Shown: in pieces, positions 18,986 to 29,062 of the stretch
How positions within the stretch are numbered: position 1 is the stretch's first letter
Layout of the letters: each line of letters opens with the position of its first letter
Assembly: GCF_014236795.1 (NCBI RefSeq)
Contig: NZ_CP049017.1
Coordinates: 3,326,001-3,390,000 of the forward strand
Length of the DNA: 64,000 bases
From: Xanthomonas theicola
GTDB taxonomy: Bacteria; Pseudomonadota; Gammaproteobacteria; Xanthomonadales; Xanthomonadaceae
Reading direction: 5' to 3'
Translations under genes and position numbers: made by a program
Notes under the pieces: model-generated
What the model was told of the DNA's origin: nothing
The model's database searches: none
What the model saw: the letters and a program-made list of their open reading frames with translations, nothing else

Positions 18986-20962
18986 TCAATCGAACAACGC
19001 CTGGATCGCCGCCAGCCCGGCATTGGCGCGCTCCTGCTTGCGCGCCGCGTCGGCCACCGGGTCGGCGCCGTCGCGCTGCATCTCCTCGGCCGGGATCTCG
19101 TCGAAGAAGCGGCTGGGCTTGAGCCGGATGTGCTCGCCGAACTTGCGGGTGAGCTTGCTGTAGCTCATCCACAGCTGCTCCTTGGCGCGGGTGATGCCCA
19201 CGTACAACAGGCGCCGCTCTTCCTGCAGGTTGCCTTCCTCCAGGCTGACCTCGTGCGGCAGCACGCCGTCCTCGCAGCCGACGATGAACACGTAGCGGAA
19301 CTCCAGGCCCTTGGACGCATGCATCGTCATCATCCGCACCTGGTTGCCGCCGTCGTCCTTGTCGTTGCGCGACAGCAGCGCCAGCTGCGCGGCCAGATCG
19401 CCGACCGTGGCGCCGCGCGGGCCGCCCTCGAACCACTTGGCCAGTTCCTCCAGGTTGCCGCGGCGGCGCTGGAAGCCCGCTTCGTCCTTGCACTGGCTGC
19501 GCAGTTCGCGGATCAGCCCGGACTGTTCGGCGAGCCGGCGCACCACCTCGGCCGAGGACAGCGTGGCCGAGGCGCTGCGCAACCCGTGCAGGATGTCGAC
19601 GAAGTCGCTCAGGCCGTTGGCCGCGCGCGGCGGCAGCTGCTGCAGCGCGCCCAGCGACTCGGCCGCACGCGACATCGGCAGGTGCTTGGCCGCGGCCAGT
19701 TCGGCCAGCCTGGCCAGCGAGGCGGCGCCGACTTCGCGCTTGGGTGCCTGCACCGCGCGCAGGAACGCGGCATCGTCGTCGGGATTGACCAGCAGCCGCA
19801 GCCACGACAGCACGTCCTTGACCTCCTGGCGTTCCAGGAACGCGGTGCCGCCGGTGATGTGGTACGGCACGCCGGCCATCTGCAAGGCCTTTTCCAGCGG
19901 CCGCGACTGGAAGTTGCCGCGGAACAGGACGCAGAAATCGCTCCACGGCACCTGCTTGGCGGTGCCCAGGTAGGCGATCTCGGCGGCGACCTTCTCCGCC
20001 TCGTGCTCGCTGTCGCGGCATTCCCACACGCGGATGCGCTCGCCGTCGGCCTGGTCGCTCCACAGGGTCTTCAGGTGTTCGTGCGGATTGTGCGCGATCA
20101 GCGCATTGGCCGCGCGCAGCACGCGGTTGGAGCAGCGGTAGTTCTGCTCCAGCTTGACGATCTGCAGCGCCGGGTAGTCGCGCCCCATCTGCAACAGGTT
20201 TTCCGGATTGGCGCCGCGCCAGGCGTAGATGCTCTGGTCGTCGTCGCCCACGCAGGTGAAGTTGCCGCGCGGGCCGGCCAGCATCTTCAGCAGCCGGTAC
20301 TGCGCGTCGTTGGTGTCCTGGCTCTCGTCCACCAACAGGTAGCCGATGCGCTCGCGCCAGGCCGTCACGATGTCGGCGTTCTCCTCCAGCAGCTGCACCG
20401 GCAGGCGGATCAGGTCGTCGAAATCCACCGCGTTGAACGTGCTCAGCCGCGCCTGGTAGCGCGCGTACAGGCTGGCCGCTTCCCGCTCGCGATCGCTGCG
20501 CGCGGCGGCCATCGCCTGCTGCGGCGACAGCCCGGCGTTCTTGGCGCGCGAGATCAGGTTCTTGGCGTCGTCGATCGCATCGGGCTTGGCGCCGTGCATC
20601 AGGTCCTTGATCTGCGCGGCGGCATCGTCGGCGTCGAAGATCGAGAAGCCGCGCTTCAGGCCGGCCGCGGCGTGCTCGATCTGCAGGAACTTCAGCCCCA
20701 GCGCATGGAAGGTGCAGATGGTCAGGCCGTCGGCGGCGTCGCCGCGGATGCGCTTGGCCACGCGCTCGCGCATTTCCTTAGCCGACTTGTTGGTGAAGGT
20801 GATCGCGGCGATGCGCTTGGCCGGATAGCGGCCGCTGGCGATCAGTTGCGCGATCTTCTCCACGATCACGCGGGTCTTGCCGCTGCCGGCGCCGGCCAGC
20901 ACCAGCAACGGGCCTTCGCAATGCAGCACCGCGGCGCGTTGGGGAGGATTGAGACCGTGCAT
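18986..20962 (-). CDS. rep: ATP-dependent DNA helicase Rep (UvrD/Rep family)
   Basis: A 658-residue superfamily 1A helicase that moves 3'-5' on single strands and clears proteins ahead of replication forks. Motif I is [19 protein letters not shown], motif Ia [17 protein letters not shown], motif [12 protein letters not shown], motif [17 protein letters not shown], motif IV EQNYRCS, motif [12 protein letters not shown] and motif [17 protein letters not shown]. The ATG at 20962 gives the canonical [12 protein letters not shown] start and family length; the frame stays open upstream only as antisense of tdk. It diverges from tdk with about 135 bases between starts. Confidence 0.97.
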   Translation of the reverse strand: MHGLNPPQRAAVLHCEGPLLVLAGAGSGKTRVIVEKIAQLIASGRYPAKRIAAITFTNKSAKEMRERVAKRIRGDAADGLTICTFHALGLKFLQIEHAAAGLKRGFSIFDADDAAAQIKDLMHGAKPDAIDDAKNLISRAKNAGLSPQQAMAAARSDREREAASLYARYQARLSTFNAVDFDDLIRLPVQLLEENADIVTAWRERIGYLLVDESQDTNDAQYRLLKMLAGPRGNFTCVGDDDQSIYAWRGANPENLLQMGRDYPALQIVKLEQNYRCSNRVLRAANALIAHNPHEHLKTLWSDQADGERIRVWECRDSEHEAEKVAAEIAYLGTAKQVPWSDFCVLFRGNFQSRPLEKALQMAGVPYHITGGTAFLERQEVKDVLSWLRLLVNPDDDAAFLRAVQAPKREVGAASLARLAELAAAKHLPMSRAAESLGALQQLPPRAANGLSDFVDILHGLRSASATLSSAEVVRRLAEQSGLIRELRSQCKDEAGFQRRRGNLEELAKWFEGGPRGATVGDLAAQLALLSRNDKDDGGNQVRMMTMHASKGLEFRYVFIVGCEDGVLPHEVSLEEGNLQEERRLLYVGITRAKEQLWMSYSKLTRKFGEHIRLKPSRFFDEIPAEEMQRDGADPVADAARKQERANAGLAAIQALFD

Positions 20963-21084
20963 GAAGACTTCCCTGGGCCGCGCATTGTAGCGGCGTCGGC
21001 CGATGGCGAGGGCCGCGGCATGGCGCACCCGCTGAACGGGTTTTCCCAGCCGCATCCGGCCTGCGGCGCGGCCGGCCACCGCGC

Positions 21085-21090
21085 TAGAAT
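21085..21090 (+). promoter_or_regulatory. -10 element close to the tdk start
   Basis: TAGAAT ends seven bases before the tdk ATG. If it is used, transcription would start at or near the A of the ATG, giving a leaderless message. No clear -35 hexamer or Shine-Dalgarno site is visible. Confidence 0.4.
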
Positions 21091-21097
21091 CCGCGCC

Positions 21098-21718
21098 ATG
21101 GCGAAACTGTATTTCTACTATTCGGCGATGAACGCCGGCAAGACCACCACGCTGCTGCAGTCGGCGCACAACTATCGCGAGCGCGGCATGCGCACCGCGA
21201 TCCTGGCCCCGCGCCTGGACCACCGCGACGGCAGCGGCGTGGTCGCCTCGCGCATCGGCCTGCGCTCCGACGGCAGCACCTTCGTGGCGGACACCGACCT
21301 GCTGGCGCTGCTGCAGGACGACGTCGCCCGCGACGGCGCGCTGCATTGCGTGCTGGTGGACGAGGCCCAGTTCCTCAGCCGCGCGCAGGTCTGGCAGCTC
21401 AGCGAGGTGGTCGACCGGCGGCGCATTCCGGTGCTGTGCTACGGCCTGCGCACCGATTTCCGCGGCGAGCTGTTCGAAGGCAGCCAGTACCTGCTGGCCT
21501 GGGCCGACGAGTTGCAGGAGATCAAGACCATCTGCCACACCGGCAGCAAGGCGACGATGACGGTGCGCGTGGATGCCGACGGCCACGCGGTGCAGGACGG
21601 GCCGCAGGTGGAGATCGGCGGCAACGAGCGCTACGTGTCGGTGAGCCGCGCCGAGTTCAAGAAGATCATGCGCGGCGAAGGCCGCATCGATCCGCTGCAG
21701 GCCGCGCTGCCGCGCTAG
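21098..21718 (+). CDS. tdk: Thymidine kinase
   Basis: A type II thymidine kinase of 206 residues that phosphorylates thymidine to dTMP in nucleotide salvage. The P-loop is [15 protein letters not shown] near the N-terminus. The Walker B-like Asp is in [10 protein letters not shown], and the base-binding segment [14 protein letters not shown] follows. The usual zinc-ribbon region is [13 protein letters not shown]; only one of the four cysteines common in the family is obvious, as in other gammaproteobacterial copies lacking zinc. It diverges from rep. Confidence 0.95.
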   Translation: MAKLYFYYSAMNAGKTTTLLQSAHNYRERGMRTAILAPRLDHRDGSGVVASRIGLRSDGSTFVADTDLLALLQDDVARDGALHCVLVDEAQFLSRAQVWQLSEVVDRRRIPVLCYGLRTDFRGELFEGSQYLLAWADELQEIKTICHTGSKATMTVRVDADGHAVQDGPQVEIGGNERYVSVSRAEFKKIMRGEGRIDPLQAALPR

Positions 21719-21811
21719 CCCGGCGTGCCGCCGTCCGCGTCGCAGCCGCACGCCCGGCTGCGGAGCGGTCGGCGGCACCTACCGCGCCCCCGCCGCTGCG
21801 GCGCAACGCTT

Positions 21812-21915
21812 CCTGTAGGAGGGCTCCGGGCGGCCTCGGGCCATCAGCCGCGACGTGCGGAGCCGGCGGCCCCGCAGTGCATGGAAAAGCGTCGGGACTG
21901 AAGTCCTCCTACAGG
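21812..21915. repeat. REP pair between tdk and opgD
   Basis: CCTGTAGGAG at 21812 and its inverse CTCCTACAGG at 21906-21915 bracket two REP halves containing GGCCTCGGGCCATCAGCCGC and GGGACTGAAGTCC. It lies between convergent genes and may block read-through. Confidence 0.7.
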
Positions 21916-21935
21916 CAACCCACCCGCCGGCGCGT

Positions 21936-23540
21936 TCAGTACAGCTTGCGCTCGGCCGCCGGCGGCGGCGTCCACTGGTACAGCCAGGTCTCGGTCAACG
22001 GCCGGCCGCCGCTGCGCAGGAACAGGCGGATGTCGATCTGCTGCGTGCCCTCATCCGGCGGCACCACGTCGAACATCGCGCGATAGCCGGAAAACTCATG
22101 CAACGGCCGCGCCGAGACGATCTCGGTGCGGCCGCGGCTCAGCTGCAGCACCGCCTCGACCTTGGCGTCCTTGTCCTTGCCGAGCTTGGCCAGTTCGCCG
22201 CCGACGAAGTCCACCGCGAAGCGCCAGGAGAAGTGGTTGCGCTTCTGTCCGACCACGCCGCCCAGGCCGGTGCGCGTGGCCACGCACTGCGCCAGCGGCG
22301 AGGACGCCGGCGGCTGCGCGCCCCAGTACAGGCGGTAGCCGAACAGCAGCTCCTGGCCGGGCTGCGGCTTGTCCTGCGGATTCCAGAACGCGACGATGTT
22401 GTCGAAGGTCTCGTCGATGGTGGGGATCTCCACCAGTTGCACCGAGCCCTTGCCCCAGCCCTGCTTCGGCTCCACCCACAGACACGGGCGCTTCTCGTAG
22501 TACACGCCGTCGTCCTGGTAGTGGTCGAAGTTGCGGTCGCGCTGCAGCAGGCCGAAGCCGCGCGGATTATCGTCGACGAACATGTTGAAGCGCAGTTGCG
22601 GCGGGTTGCACAGCGGCCGCCAGAGCCACTCGCCGCCGCCGGTCCACATCGCCAGGCCGTCGGTGTCGTGGATTTCCGGGCGCCAGTCCCAGTCCACGCG
22701 GCGGTCGTTCTCGCCGACCTGGTACATGCTGGTGCACGGCCCCAGGCCCAGCCGCTCGATGGCCTTGCGCGGATACAGCGCGCTGTCGATGTCCATCAGC
22801 AGCACCTCGCCGTTGGTGATCGCGAAACGGTAGGCGCCGGCCACGCTCGGCGAGTCCAGCAGCGCGTACACCACCAGCGTGTCCGAGCCGGCCTTGGGCT
22901 GCTCCAGCCAGTAGGCGATGAAGTCCGGGAACTCCTCGGGTCCGCCGGTGCCGGTATCGATCGCCAGGCCGCGCGCGGACTGGCCGTACTGGCCTTCCTT
23001 GCCCACCGCACGGAAATAGCTGGCGCCGAGGAACGCGGCGAAGTCGCGGTCGGTGTCCTGCTTGGTGTTGAGGCGGAAGCCGGCGAAGCCCAGCTCCTTG
23101 GGCAGGTGCTTGCCCTGCAGGCCGCTGCTGCCGTAGTCGAACGCGGCGCCGTCGTAGGCCAGTTCCTGCGCCTGCCCGTCGACCAGGTCGAACATGTGCA
23201 CCGGCGACTTGAAGTACAGGCCCAGGTGGAAGAACTTGACCTGGAACTTCGACTCCTTGTCCACCGCCCACAGCGCATGGTCCTGGCGATAGCGGATCGA
23301 CTGATACTGGTCCCAGTTCAACGCTTCCAGCGGTCCCGGCAGCACCCGCTTGTGGCTCTGGTACGGCGCCTGGGCCATGGCCCGGGCATGGCCCTTGAGC
23401 CAGGCGTAGTCGAAAGGCTGCGGCTTGCCCAGGCGGCGCAGGCCGACCGCAGGCGCGGCCTGGCCGAGCATCGGCATCGCAGGCAAGCCCATGGCGGCGA
23501 AGGCGGCGGCGGCGTTCTTGAGGAAATCGCGTCGTTGCAT
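21936..23540 (-). CDS. opgD: Periplasmic glucan biosynthesis protein (OpgD/MdoD type)
   Basis: A 534-residue protein of the MdoG/MdoD family, which shapes osmoregulated periplasmic glucans. The N-terminus carries a twin-arginine signal (MQRRDFLKNAAAAF with an Ala-rich hydrophobic stretch), the feature that separates OpgD from the Sec-exported OpgG. Family blocks include SSGLQGKHLPKELGFAGFRL, the SYFRAVG and YGQSARGLAIDT segments, and FVDDNPRGFGLLQRDR. In xanthomonads such glucans contribute to osmoadaptation and virulence (family knowledge). No opgH glycosyltransferase is in the window. Confidence 0.93.
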   Translation of the reverse strand: MQRRDFLKNAAAAFAAMGLPAMPMLGQAAPAVGLRRLGKPQPFDYAWLKGHARAMAQAPYQSHKRVLPGPLEALNWDQYQSIRYRQDHALWAVDKESKFQVKFFHLGLYFKSPVHMFDLVDGQAQELAYDGAAFDYGSSGLQGKHLPKELGFAGFRLNTKQDTDRDFAAFLGASYFRAVGKEGQYGQSARGLAIDTGTGGPEEFPDFIAYWLEQPKAGSDTLVVYALLDSPSVAGAYRFAITNGEVLLMDIDSALYPRKAIERLGLGPCTSMYQVGENDRRVDWDWRPEIHDTDGLAMWTGGGEWLWRPLCNPPQLRFNMFVDDNPRGFGLLQRDRNFDHYQDDGVYYEKRPCLWVEPKQGWGKGSVQLVEIPTIDETFDNIVAFWNPQDKPQPGQELLFGYRLYWGAQPPASSPLAQCVATRTGLGGVVGQKRNHFSWRFAVDFVGGELAKLGKDKDAKVEAVLQLSRGRTEIVSARPLHEFSGYRAMFDVVPPDEGTQQIDIRLFLRSGGRPLTETWLYQWTPPPAAERKLY

Positions 23541-24538
23541 GGGCCGGATCGAAGCGGAAAGGAACCCCATCATAGCCAAGCGGCGTTGAATGCGAGAGCT
23601 GTGGCGCGGTACAGGCGCCGGCCAGCGCCAGCGCCGGCGCCGCGGCGTGCCGGTACAGAAAACGCCGCTGCCGCGCCGGGTTGGCCTGCTGGTGCAGCCG
23701 CCACGCGCTCTACGGCCCGACCCACACGTCGTGGCCGAAATAGGCAATGTCGTCGGCAGCGGCATCGACCGCCGGTGCCGGCTGGCGCTGTACCGCGTCG
23801 GCGATCTTGACCAGGGTCGGCCGGCCGCTGCGCTGGAAACCCGGCACGCGCCCGCGCAGGGTCGGGATGACCGTGAGCCGGCACGCCACGGTCCATGACC
23901 CATGGCGCCTGCGCCGCGGCGCCGGGCGCCGCCAGCAACGGCCAGGCGCACAGGAGCGCGAGCGGCGCCCCACGTTGGGCGCCGCCGTCCGTTCTGCACG
24001 CGGTGTCTGCATGGCGTCCAGCGATCGGGGCAGGGAAGCGCGATTGTGACCGCTGCGCCAGATCCGTGACAGCGGGCGCGGCGCCGTGCTCTCCGGGCAC
24101 GGTGGCGGTTCGCCGCGGCGCGAAAGCGCCAGCGGTGCAACCGGTGCGGTGCGGTCAACCGGAGTGCGGCGCGCGCCATCCCTGTGGGCGTGGCACCTGA
24201 CCAGGATGACGCGGCGCGCGGACCGGACCCAGCGAACGGCGGTCAACGTCGCCCGACCCTCGCAGGCCGCAGCGTGCGCTTCTCGGTCGTCGCCAGCCGG
24301 CCCAGGTTGCGCGCCCACGCCCGGCGCCCGGCACGGTGCGCGGGCGGATCGGGCCGTCGCCGGTCTTGGTGCGGCGCCTGCGCGCAGTACGTCGGCCTGC
24401 CGCGGTTCGCCCAGTGCGGCGCGCGCGCCGGCGATCGGTCGCGCGCTGTCGCCGACCGCCGGTTTGTTCCAGCCCGCCGGGCGAGGCCGGGAATCGCGCC
24501 GACCATCGCGCGCGCCGGTGGCCATCGGCTGGCGTCCG
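23541..24538. other. Gap between opgD and mutM
   Basis: About 1 kb without an intact gene. The only coding-like signal is the minus-strand, frameshifted reading listed separately (23710-24100). The remainder has only GC-biased overlapping open frames. Confidence 0.5.
23710..24100 (-). pseudogene. Possible secreted-protein gene with a frameshift
   Basis: One minus-strand frame contains an export-like segment (APLALLCAWPLLAAPGAAAQ) and then loses coding character. The adjacent frame picks up as PTLRGRVPGFQRSGRPTLVK then IADAVQRQPAPAVDAAADDI and stops at 23710. Both parts show the strong G/C third-position bias of real genes here. I do not recognise the family. A single-base change near 23890-23910 would join them; coincidence of two GC-rich frames remains possible. 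Confidence 0.35.
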
Positions 24539-25351
24539 TCAGCGCTGGCAGCTCCCGCACCAGACGCTGGCGCGCTGGCCGATGCTGGCATGCCGCAGCG
24601 GCCGCCCACAGCGCTTGCAGGCCTCGCCCTCGCGGCCGTAGACCGCCAGTTCCTGCTCGAAATAGCCCGGCGCGCCATCGGGACTGATGAAATCGCGCAA
24701 CGTGGTGCCGCCGCGGGCGATGGCATAGCCGAGGATCGCCTTGGCCGCCTCGGCCAGGCGCGCATAGCGTGCCCGCGTGACCTCCCCGGCCTCGCGCAGC
24801 GGCCTGATTCCTGCCTGGAACAGGCTCTCGGCGGCATAGATGTTGCCGACCCCGACCACGATGCGCTGGTCCATCAGGAACGTCTTGACCGGCGCACTCC
24901 GGCCACGGCTGCGCCGAAACAGGTAGTCCCCGTCGAATTCCGGCGACAGCGGCTCCGGCCCGAGTTCCCCAAGCAGCGGATGGGTCTGGCCCGGCGGCTG
25001 CCACAGCAGGCAGCCGAACCGGCGCGGATCGTTGAAGCGCAGCACCCTGCCGTCTTCCAGGCTGACGTCGACATGGTCGTGCGCCCGCGGCGCAGTGTCC
25101 CCCGGCAGCACGCGCAGGCTGCCGGACATGCCCAGGTGCAGCAGCGCGCTGCCGGCCTCGGTATCCAGCAGCAGGTACTTGGCGCGGCGGCGGATACCGT
25201 CGATACGCTGCCCCGGCAGCCGCCGCGCCACCTCCGGCGGGATCGGCCAGCGCAGGTCCGGCCGGCGCAGGATCACCTCGTGAATGCGGCGCCCGAGCAG
25301 ATGCGGCTCCAGGCCGCGCCGGGTGGTTTCTACTTCGGGGAGTTCGGGCAT
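24539..25351 (-). CDS. mutM: Formamidopyrimidine-DNA glycosylase
   Basis: A 270-residue bifunctional DNA glycosylase/AP lyase that removes 8-oxoguanine. The catalytic N-terminus is [14 protein letters not shown] (Pro2 nucleophile, Glu3). The beta-clamp and helix-two-turn-helix lie around [13 protein letters not shown]. The C-terminal zinc finger has CKRCGRPL then CGSCQ. Length and start fit the family exactly; cleavage of the initiator Met must expose Pro2. It is not tightly linked to either neighbour. Confidence 0.97.
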   Translation of the reverse strand: MPELPEVETTRRGLEPHLLGRRIHEVILRRPDLRWPIPPEVARRLPGQRIDGIRRRAKYLLLDTEAGSALLHLGMSGSLRVLPGDTAPRAHDHVDVSLEDGRVLRFNDPRRFGCLLWQPPGQTHPLLGELGPEPLSPEFDGDYLFRRSRGRSAPVKTFLMDQRIVVGVGNIYAAESLFQAGIRPLREAGEVTRARYARLAEAAKAILGYAIARGGTTLRDFISPDGAPGYFEQELAVYGREGEACKRCGRPLRHASIGQRASVWCGSCQR

Positions 25352-26039
25352 GGGGTGCTGGACTGCGGTGGTCGATTGATGATGGTGCGCGCTGACGCCT
25401 CGCCGATGGCGCCCTCCCTGGTTGCCGTCTGCGGCGCCGACTACCGCCCTGGGCGCCGCCAAGCGATGGCAGCCGCATTGTCTCTGGCTGCGACCTGCAC
25501 CAGAAGGCCGATGGGATCGCGTGTGAGCGTCGAGATCATCGTCATCCAGGATCCGGGACGGATCATGACAAGGATTGTCGTATGGCGCATGCCGGTGCCG
25601 GTTCCTGTCTCGCCGCCTTCGCTTCATTGTGCTGCAAGGCCTGAGCCGGCTGGGACGACATCGCCGCGATCCGCTTGGCCGCCGGCTGCCTGAAGCATTG
25701 GGTGCCGGGCAACGTCCGCCCGCTGGGCGAGACCGACGTGCAGGCCTGCGTGGGGTCGTCGCGGTTCGATGCGAAGCGTCGAGGGCGGGGATGGGGGAGT
25801 CGGGATTGGGGATTGGCGAACGCGCTGGGGCGGCGGTTGCCGCGCGTAGCCTGCGGTGTCGGCGTGTCATTCCGGTCGCGGCTGATGGCCCGAGGCCGCC
25901 CAGAGCCGCTCCTACAGGGATTGCGCGCTTGTGTCGGAGCGGCTTCAGCCGCGACCGGAAAATCGGCGGCGGCCAAGGACAAGATCCCCTGAAAGCGCAG
26001 CAGCGACATCACGGCCAATCCCCAATCCCGGCCTTCCCA
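25352..26039. other. Intergenic stretch with REP pair and ATTCGGGATT-type repeats
   Basis: Between the divergent start of mutM and the end of fabV no gene is seen. It holds a REP pair (25871-25959) and two copies of a GGGATTGGGGATT/AATCCCCAATCCC motif (about 25795-25815 and 26018-26033) that recurs at 18.96 and 61.0 kb. Confidence 0.6.
25871..25959. repeat. REP pair
   Basis: TCCGGTCGCGGCTG at 25871-25884 is repeated inverted as CAGCCGCGACCGGA at 25946-25959. Between them lie a half with GGCCCGAGGCCGCCCAGAGC and a half with GGAGCGGCTTC. Confidence 0.7.
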
Positions 26040-27245
26040 CTACAGCTCGATGCAGTCGAACTTCACGTCCGGATCGACCTCGGCGTCGTAGTCCACGTCC
26101 TTGCGCTCGAAGCCGAACAGCTTGAGGAACTCGTGCTTGTAGCCGGCGTAGTCGGTGAGCTGGAACAGGTTCTCGGTGGTGACCTGCGGCCACAGCGCCT
26201 TGCACGCGTCCTGCACGTCGTCGCGCAGTTCCCAGTCGTCCAGGCGCAGGCGGTTCTGCTCGTCGGTGGCCGCCGGCTGGCCATCCTCGCGGTACAGGCG
26301 CTCGCGGAACAGGCGGTCGAGCTGGTCGATGGTGCCTTCATGCAGACCCTTCTCCTTCATGATCTTGTAGACCATGGAGATGTACAGCGGCATCACCGGG
26401 ATCGCGGCGCTGGCCTGGGTGACCACCGACTTGAGCACGGCCACGTTCGCGCCGCCGCCGTGGACGCGCAGGCGCGCGTCCAGGCGCTGCGCGGTCTCAT
26501 CCAGATCCACCTTGGCCTTGCCCAGCGCGCCGTGCCAGTAGATCGGCCAGGTGATCTCGGTGCCGATGTAGCTGAAGGCCACGGTGCGCGCAGCGGCGGC
26601 CAGCACGCCGGCGCCTTCCAGCGCGTCGATCCACAGTTCCCAGTCCTGCCCGCCCATCACGGTGACGGTGTCGGCGATCTCCTGCTCGGTGGCCGGCTCG
26701 ATCGACGCCTCGATGATCGCGTCCTTGTTGGTGTCGATCGCGGTGGCAGTGTAGGTCCGGCCGATCGGCTTGAGCGCCGACCGCTTCACTTCGCCGCTGT
26801 CGGGCAGCTTGCGCACCGGCGAGGCCAGCGAATACACCACCAGGTCGACCTGGCCGCCCATCTCGGCCTTGATCAGTTCGATCACCTGCGCGCGCGCGGC
26901 GTCGGAGAACGCATCGCCGTTGATCGACCTGCTGTACAGCCCCTGCGCCTTGGCGTGCTTATCGAACGTGGCCGAGTTGTACCAGCCGGCGGTACCGGCC
27001 TTCTTGTCGCTGCCCGGCTTCTCGAAGAACACGCCGAGCGTGTCGGCGCCGAAGCCGAACGCGGCAGTGATGCGCGAGGCCAGGCCGTAGCCGCTGGACG
27101 CGCCGATCACCAGCACCTTTTTCGGCCCGTCGCGGCGTACGCCGCGCGCGCGCGTGGCGGCGATCTGCTCGAGCACGTTGCGCTCGCAGCCGAGCGGATG
27201 CGTGGTGATGCAGATGAAACCGCGAACTTTCGGGTGGATGATCAA
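26040..27245 (-). CDS. fabV: Enoyl-ACP reductase FabV (trans-2-enoyl-CoA reductase family)
   Basis: A 401-residue NADH-dependent reductase that performs the last step of each fatty-acid elongation cycle in xanthomonads and resists triclosan in several bacteria (family knowledge). The nucleotide-binding motif is [15 protein letters not shown]. The catalytic signature Tyr-x8-Lys is visible as [10 protein letters not shown]. Length and the [20 protein letters not shown] opening are canonical. It is monocistronic here. Confidence 0.97.
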   Translation of the reverse strand: MIIHPKVRGFICITTHPLGCERNVLEQIAATRARGVRRDGPKKVLVIGASSGYGLASRITAAFGFGADTLGVFFEKPGSDKKAGTAGWYNSATFDKHAKAQGLYSRSINGDAFSDAARAQVIELIKAEMGGQVDLVVYSLASPVRKLPDSGEVKRSALKPIGRTYTATAIDTNKDAIIEASIEPATEQEIADTVTVMGGQDWELWIDALEGAGVLAAAARTVAFSYIGTEITWPIYWHGALGKAKVDLDETAQRLDARLRVHGGGANVAVLKSVVTQASAAIPVMPLYISMVYKIMKEKGLHEGTIDQLDRLFRERLYREDGQPAATDEQNRLRLDDWELRDDVQDACKALWPQVTTENLFQLTDYAGYKHEFLKLFGFERKDVDYDAEVDPDVKFDCIEL

Positions 27246-27476
27246 CGTGGTGTCCTCTCGGCAAGATGCCCCCGCGGCATCTTAATGTCTGCGCGCCGCG
27301 CGCAGAAGGCCCGCTGCAGCAGACGCCATCGTACGGACAGGCGTGGCCGGCGGCGGCGCCATCGCCGGCCGTCGCGACATCGCTCCCGTCGCGCGCGCGG
27401 CGGCGGCGGCGCGGCGTTCACCTGGCTTTCGGCGCGATGGCGTAAACCGTCACTGGTGCTGCACGAAGAAACCACG

Positions 27477-28058
27477 ATGCATTTCACGCTGCGCCATCCC
27501 GATCTGCTGTTCATGCTGCTGGGCGCGTGCTGGGGCGGCTACGAACTGCTGCTCGGGCGGCGCCGCCGCGCGGCCGACGGCGGCGCCCGCGACCAGGGCA
27601 CGCTGCAGCTGCTGTGGCGCGTGCTGTACGCGGCGCTGGCGGTGGCGGTGCTGCTGTCCTTGCTCGGCATATGGCGCTACGCGCCTGCGCTGCAGGCGCC
27701 GGCGCGCTGGCTGGGCTGCGCGCTGCTGGCCGGCGGCCTGGCGCTGCGGGTGTGGGCGATCCGGGTGCTGGCGCGCTGGTTCACGGTGGACGTGACCATC
27801 CAGGAAGGCCACCAGCTGATCCGCCACGGACCGTACCGGCGCCTGCGCCACCCGTCCTATACCGGCGCGCTGCTGGCGTTCTACGGACTGGCGATCGGGC
27901 TGGGCAACCTGCTGTCGCTGCCGGTGATCGTGCTGCCGGTGACCTGGGCGTTCCTGCGCCGCATCCGCGTGGAGGAAGCGGCGCTGACCCAGGCGTTCCC
28001 GCGCGAGTACCCGGATTACGCCGCGCACAGCTGGCGGCTGCTGCCGTTCGTGTGGTGA
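27477..28058 (+). CDS. Isoprenylcysteine carboxyl methyltransferase-type membrane methyltransferase
   Basis: A 193-residue integral membrane protein with four to five hydrophobic segments and the ICMT/PEMT signature near the C-terminus: [16 protein letters not shown], then [20 protein letters not shown]. The conserved His and Glu in these blocks bind SAM in the family. Bacteria lack prenylated CaaX proteins, so the real substrate (lipid or small molecule) is unknown. The ATG at 27477 was chosen because the family-like hydrophobic N-terminus starts there. Confidence 0.82.
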   Translation: MHFTLRHPDLLFMLLGACWGGYELLLGRRRRAADGGARDQGTLQLLWRVLYAALAVAVLLSLLGIWRYAPALQAPARWLGCALLAGGLALRVWAIRVLARWFTVDVTIQEGHQLIRHGPYRRLRHPSYTGALLAFYGLAIGLGNLLSLPVIVLPVTWAFLRRIRVEEAALTQAFPREYPDYAAHSWRLLPFVW

Positions 28059-28092
28059 GGTGCGGCCGCGACGGCTGCGCCAGGTGCTGGCG

Positions 28093-28107
28093 ATTGGTAT
28101 GACCAAT
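28093..28107. promoter_or_regulatory. Distal LldR/FadR-type operator
   Basis: ATTGGTATGACCAAT is a perfect palindrome (six-base arms around ATG). It matches the TGGTnnnACCA pattern bound by LldR-type GntR regulators. Its centre lies 97 bases upstream of the second copy at 28190-28204. Confidence 0.75.
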
Positions 28108-28132
28108 ATCCGGGTCGACGATGGTCCTGGCA

Positions 28133-28163
28133 TTGACAAAGCGGTAGCATGGCGCAGCTTAAT
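28133..28163 (+). promoter_or_regulatory. Possible promoter of lldR-lldD
   Basis: TTGACA at 28133-28138 is a consensus -35 box. AGCTTA (17-base spacer) or CTTAAT (19-base spacer) could be the -10 box. The promoter would lie between the two operator copies, which fits repression by looping. Confidence 0.45.
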
Positions 28164-28189
28164 GGCGGCGTCGTCTTGTTTGGGCCAGA

Positions 28190-28204
28190 ATTGGTATGAC
28201 CATT
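28190..28204. promoter_or_regulatory. Proximal LldR-type operator on the regulator's start codon
   Basis: ATTGGTATGACCATT repeats the distal operator with one arm mismatch. The central ATG (28196-28198) is the proposed start codon of the regulator, so a bound repressor would cover the start of its own gene. Confidence 0.7.
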
Positions 28205-29062
28205 TCAACGACACCACCGCTCGCCGGACCTGGACGCGGCTCGCCCCGCGGCCGAGCCGCTCCTGCACCCGGGGAAGCCGCCTGCGCCCGCGGCGGCGGC
28301 GGCCTCAGCGACCGCGTCGCCGCGCAACTGCGCGTGCTGATCGCGCAGCGCGGACTGCAGCCGGACGCGCGCCTGCCGGCCGAGCGCGCGCTGGCCCTGG
28401 AGCTGGGCGTGTCGCGCACTGCCTTGCGCGAGGCCATCGCCCAACTCGCCAGCCAGGGACTGCTGCGCGCACGCGCCGGCGGCGGGACCTACGTGCAGCG
28501 GCCGCACACGCCCGAGGAGCAGGTGGTGGCGCCGCTGCAACCGTTCCTGCCGCTGCTGCAGGGCGATCCGGAGTACCGCTTCGATGTACTGGAAACCCGC
28601 CATGCGTTGGAAGGCGCCACCGCCTGGCATGCGGCGTTGCGCGCCACCGACGCCGACCGCGCGCGCATCGCCGCCGCGTTCGAAGCGATGCGGCAGGCGC
28701 ATGCGCGCGGCGACGCGGCCGCCGAGACGCGCGCCGATGCCGACTTCCACCTGACCATCGCCGAGGCCGCGCACAACCGCGTGCTGCTGCAGGTGATGCG
28801 CGGCCTGTTCGACCTGCTGCAGAGCAATATTTCGCAGAGCCGGCAGACGCTGTTCCGCTCGCCGCGCACCGTCGCCCCATTGCTGGCGCAGCACCGCGCG
28901 CTGCGCGACGCGATCCTGGCCGGTGCGCCGGAGCGCGCGCGCGACGCCGCGCACGCGCACCTGGCGTTCGTGCACACCGCACTGCGCACGCTCGACGAGG
29001 ACGAGGCGCGCCGCGTCCGCGCCTGGCGTCTTCCCTCTCCCGCTGCCGGCACCTCCGGATGA
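28196..29062 (+). CDS. lldR: FadR-subfamily GntR regulator, likely L-lactate responsive
   Basis: A 288-residue repressor with a winged helix ([13 protein letters not shown] to [13 protein letters not shown], about residues 37-102) and an all-helical FCD effector domain with the metal-binding pattern D-x3-R-x3-E ([12 protein letters not shown]) and later His residues ([16 protein letters not shown]). A Gly/Pro-rich N-terminal extension of about 36 residues precedes the helix-turn-helix. No later Met offers a better start, and the RBS is weak. The gene overlaps lldD by the four bases ATGA. Two operator-like palindromes flank its promoter, so autoregulation and control of lldD are inferred. Confidence 0.88.
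   Translation: MTISTTPPLAGPGRGSPRGRAAPAPGEAACARGGGGLSDRVAAQLRVLIAQRGLQPDARLPAERALALELGVSRTALREAIAQLASQGLLRARAGGGTYVQRPHTPEEQVVAPLQPFLPLLQGDPEYRFDVLETRHALEGATAWHAALRATDADRARIAAAFEAMRQAHARGDAAAETRADADFHLTIAEAAHNRVLLQVMRGLFDLLQSNISQSRQTLFRSPRTVAPLLAQHRALRDAILAGAPERARDAAHAHLAFVHTALRTLDEDEARRVRAWRLPSPAAGTSG

Noticed and set aside
18611..21097. Long plus-strand frame leading into tdk
   Set aside because: It is antisense of rep; the thymidine kinase P-loop lies just after ATG 21098.
25575..27476. Long plus-strand frame leading into the methyltransferase gene
   Set aside because: It is antisense of fabV and lacks domain content; the membrane protein starts at 27477.
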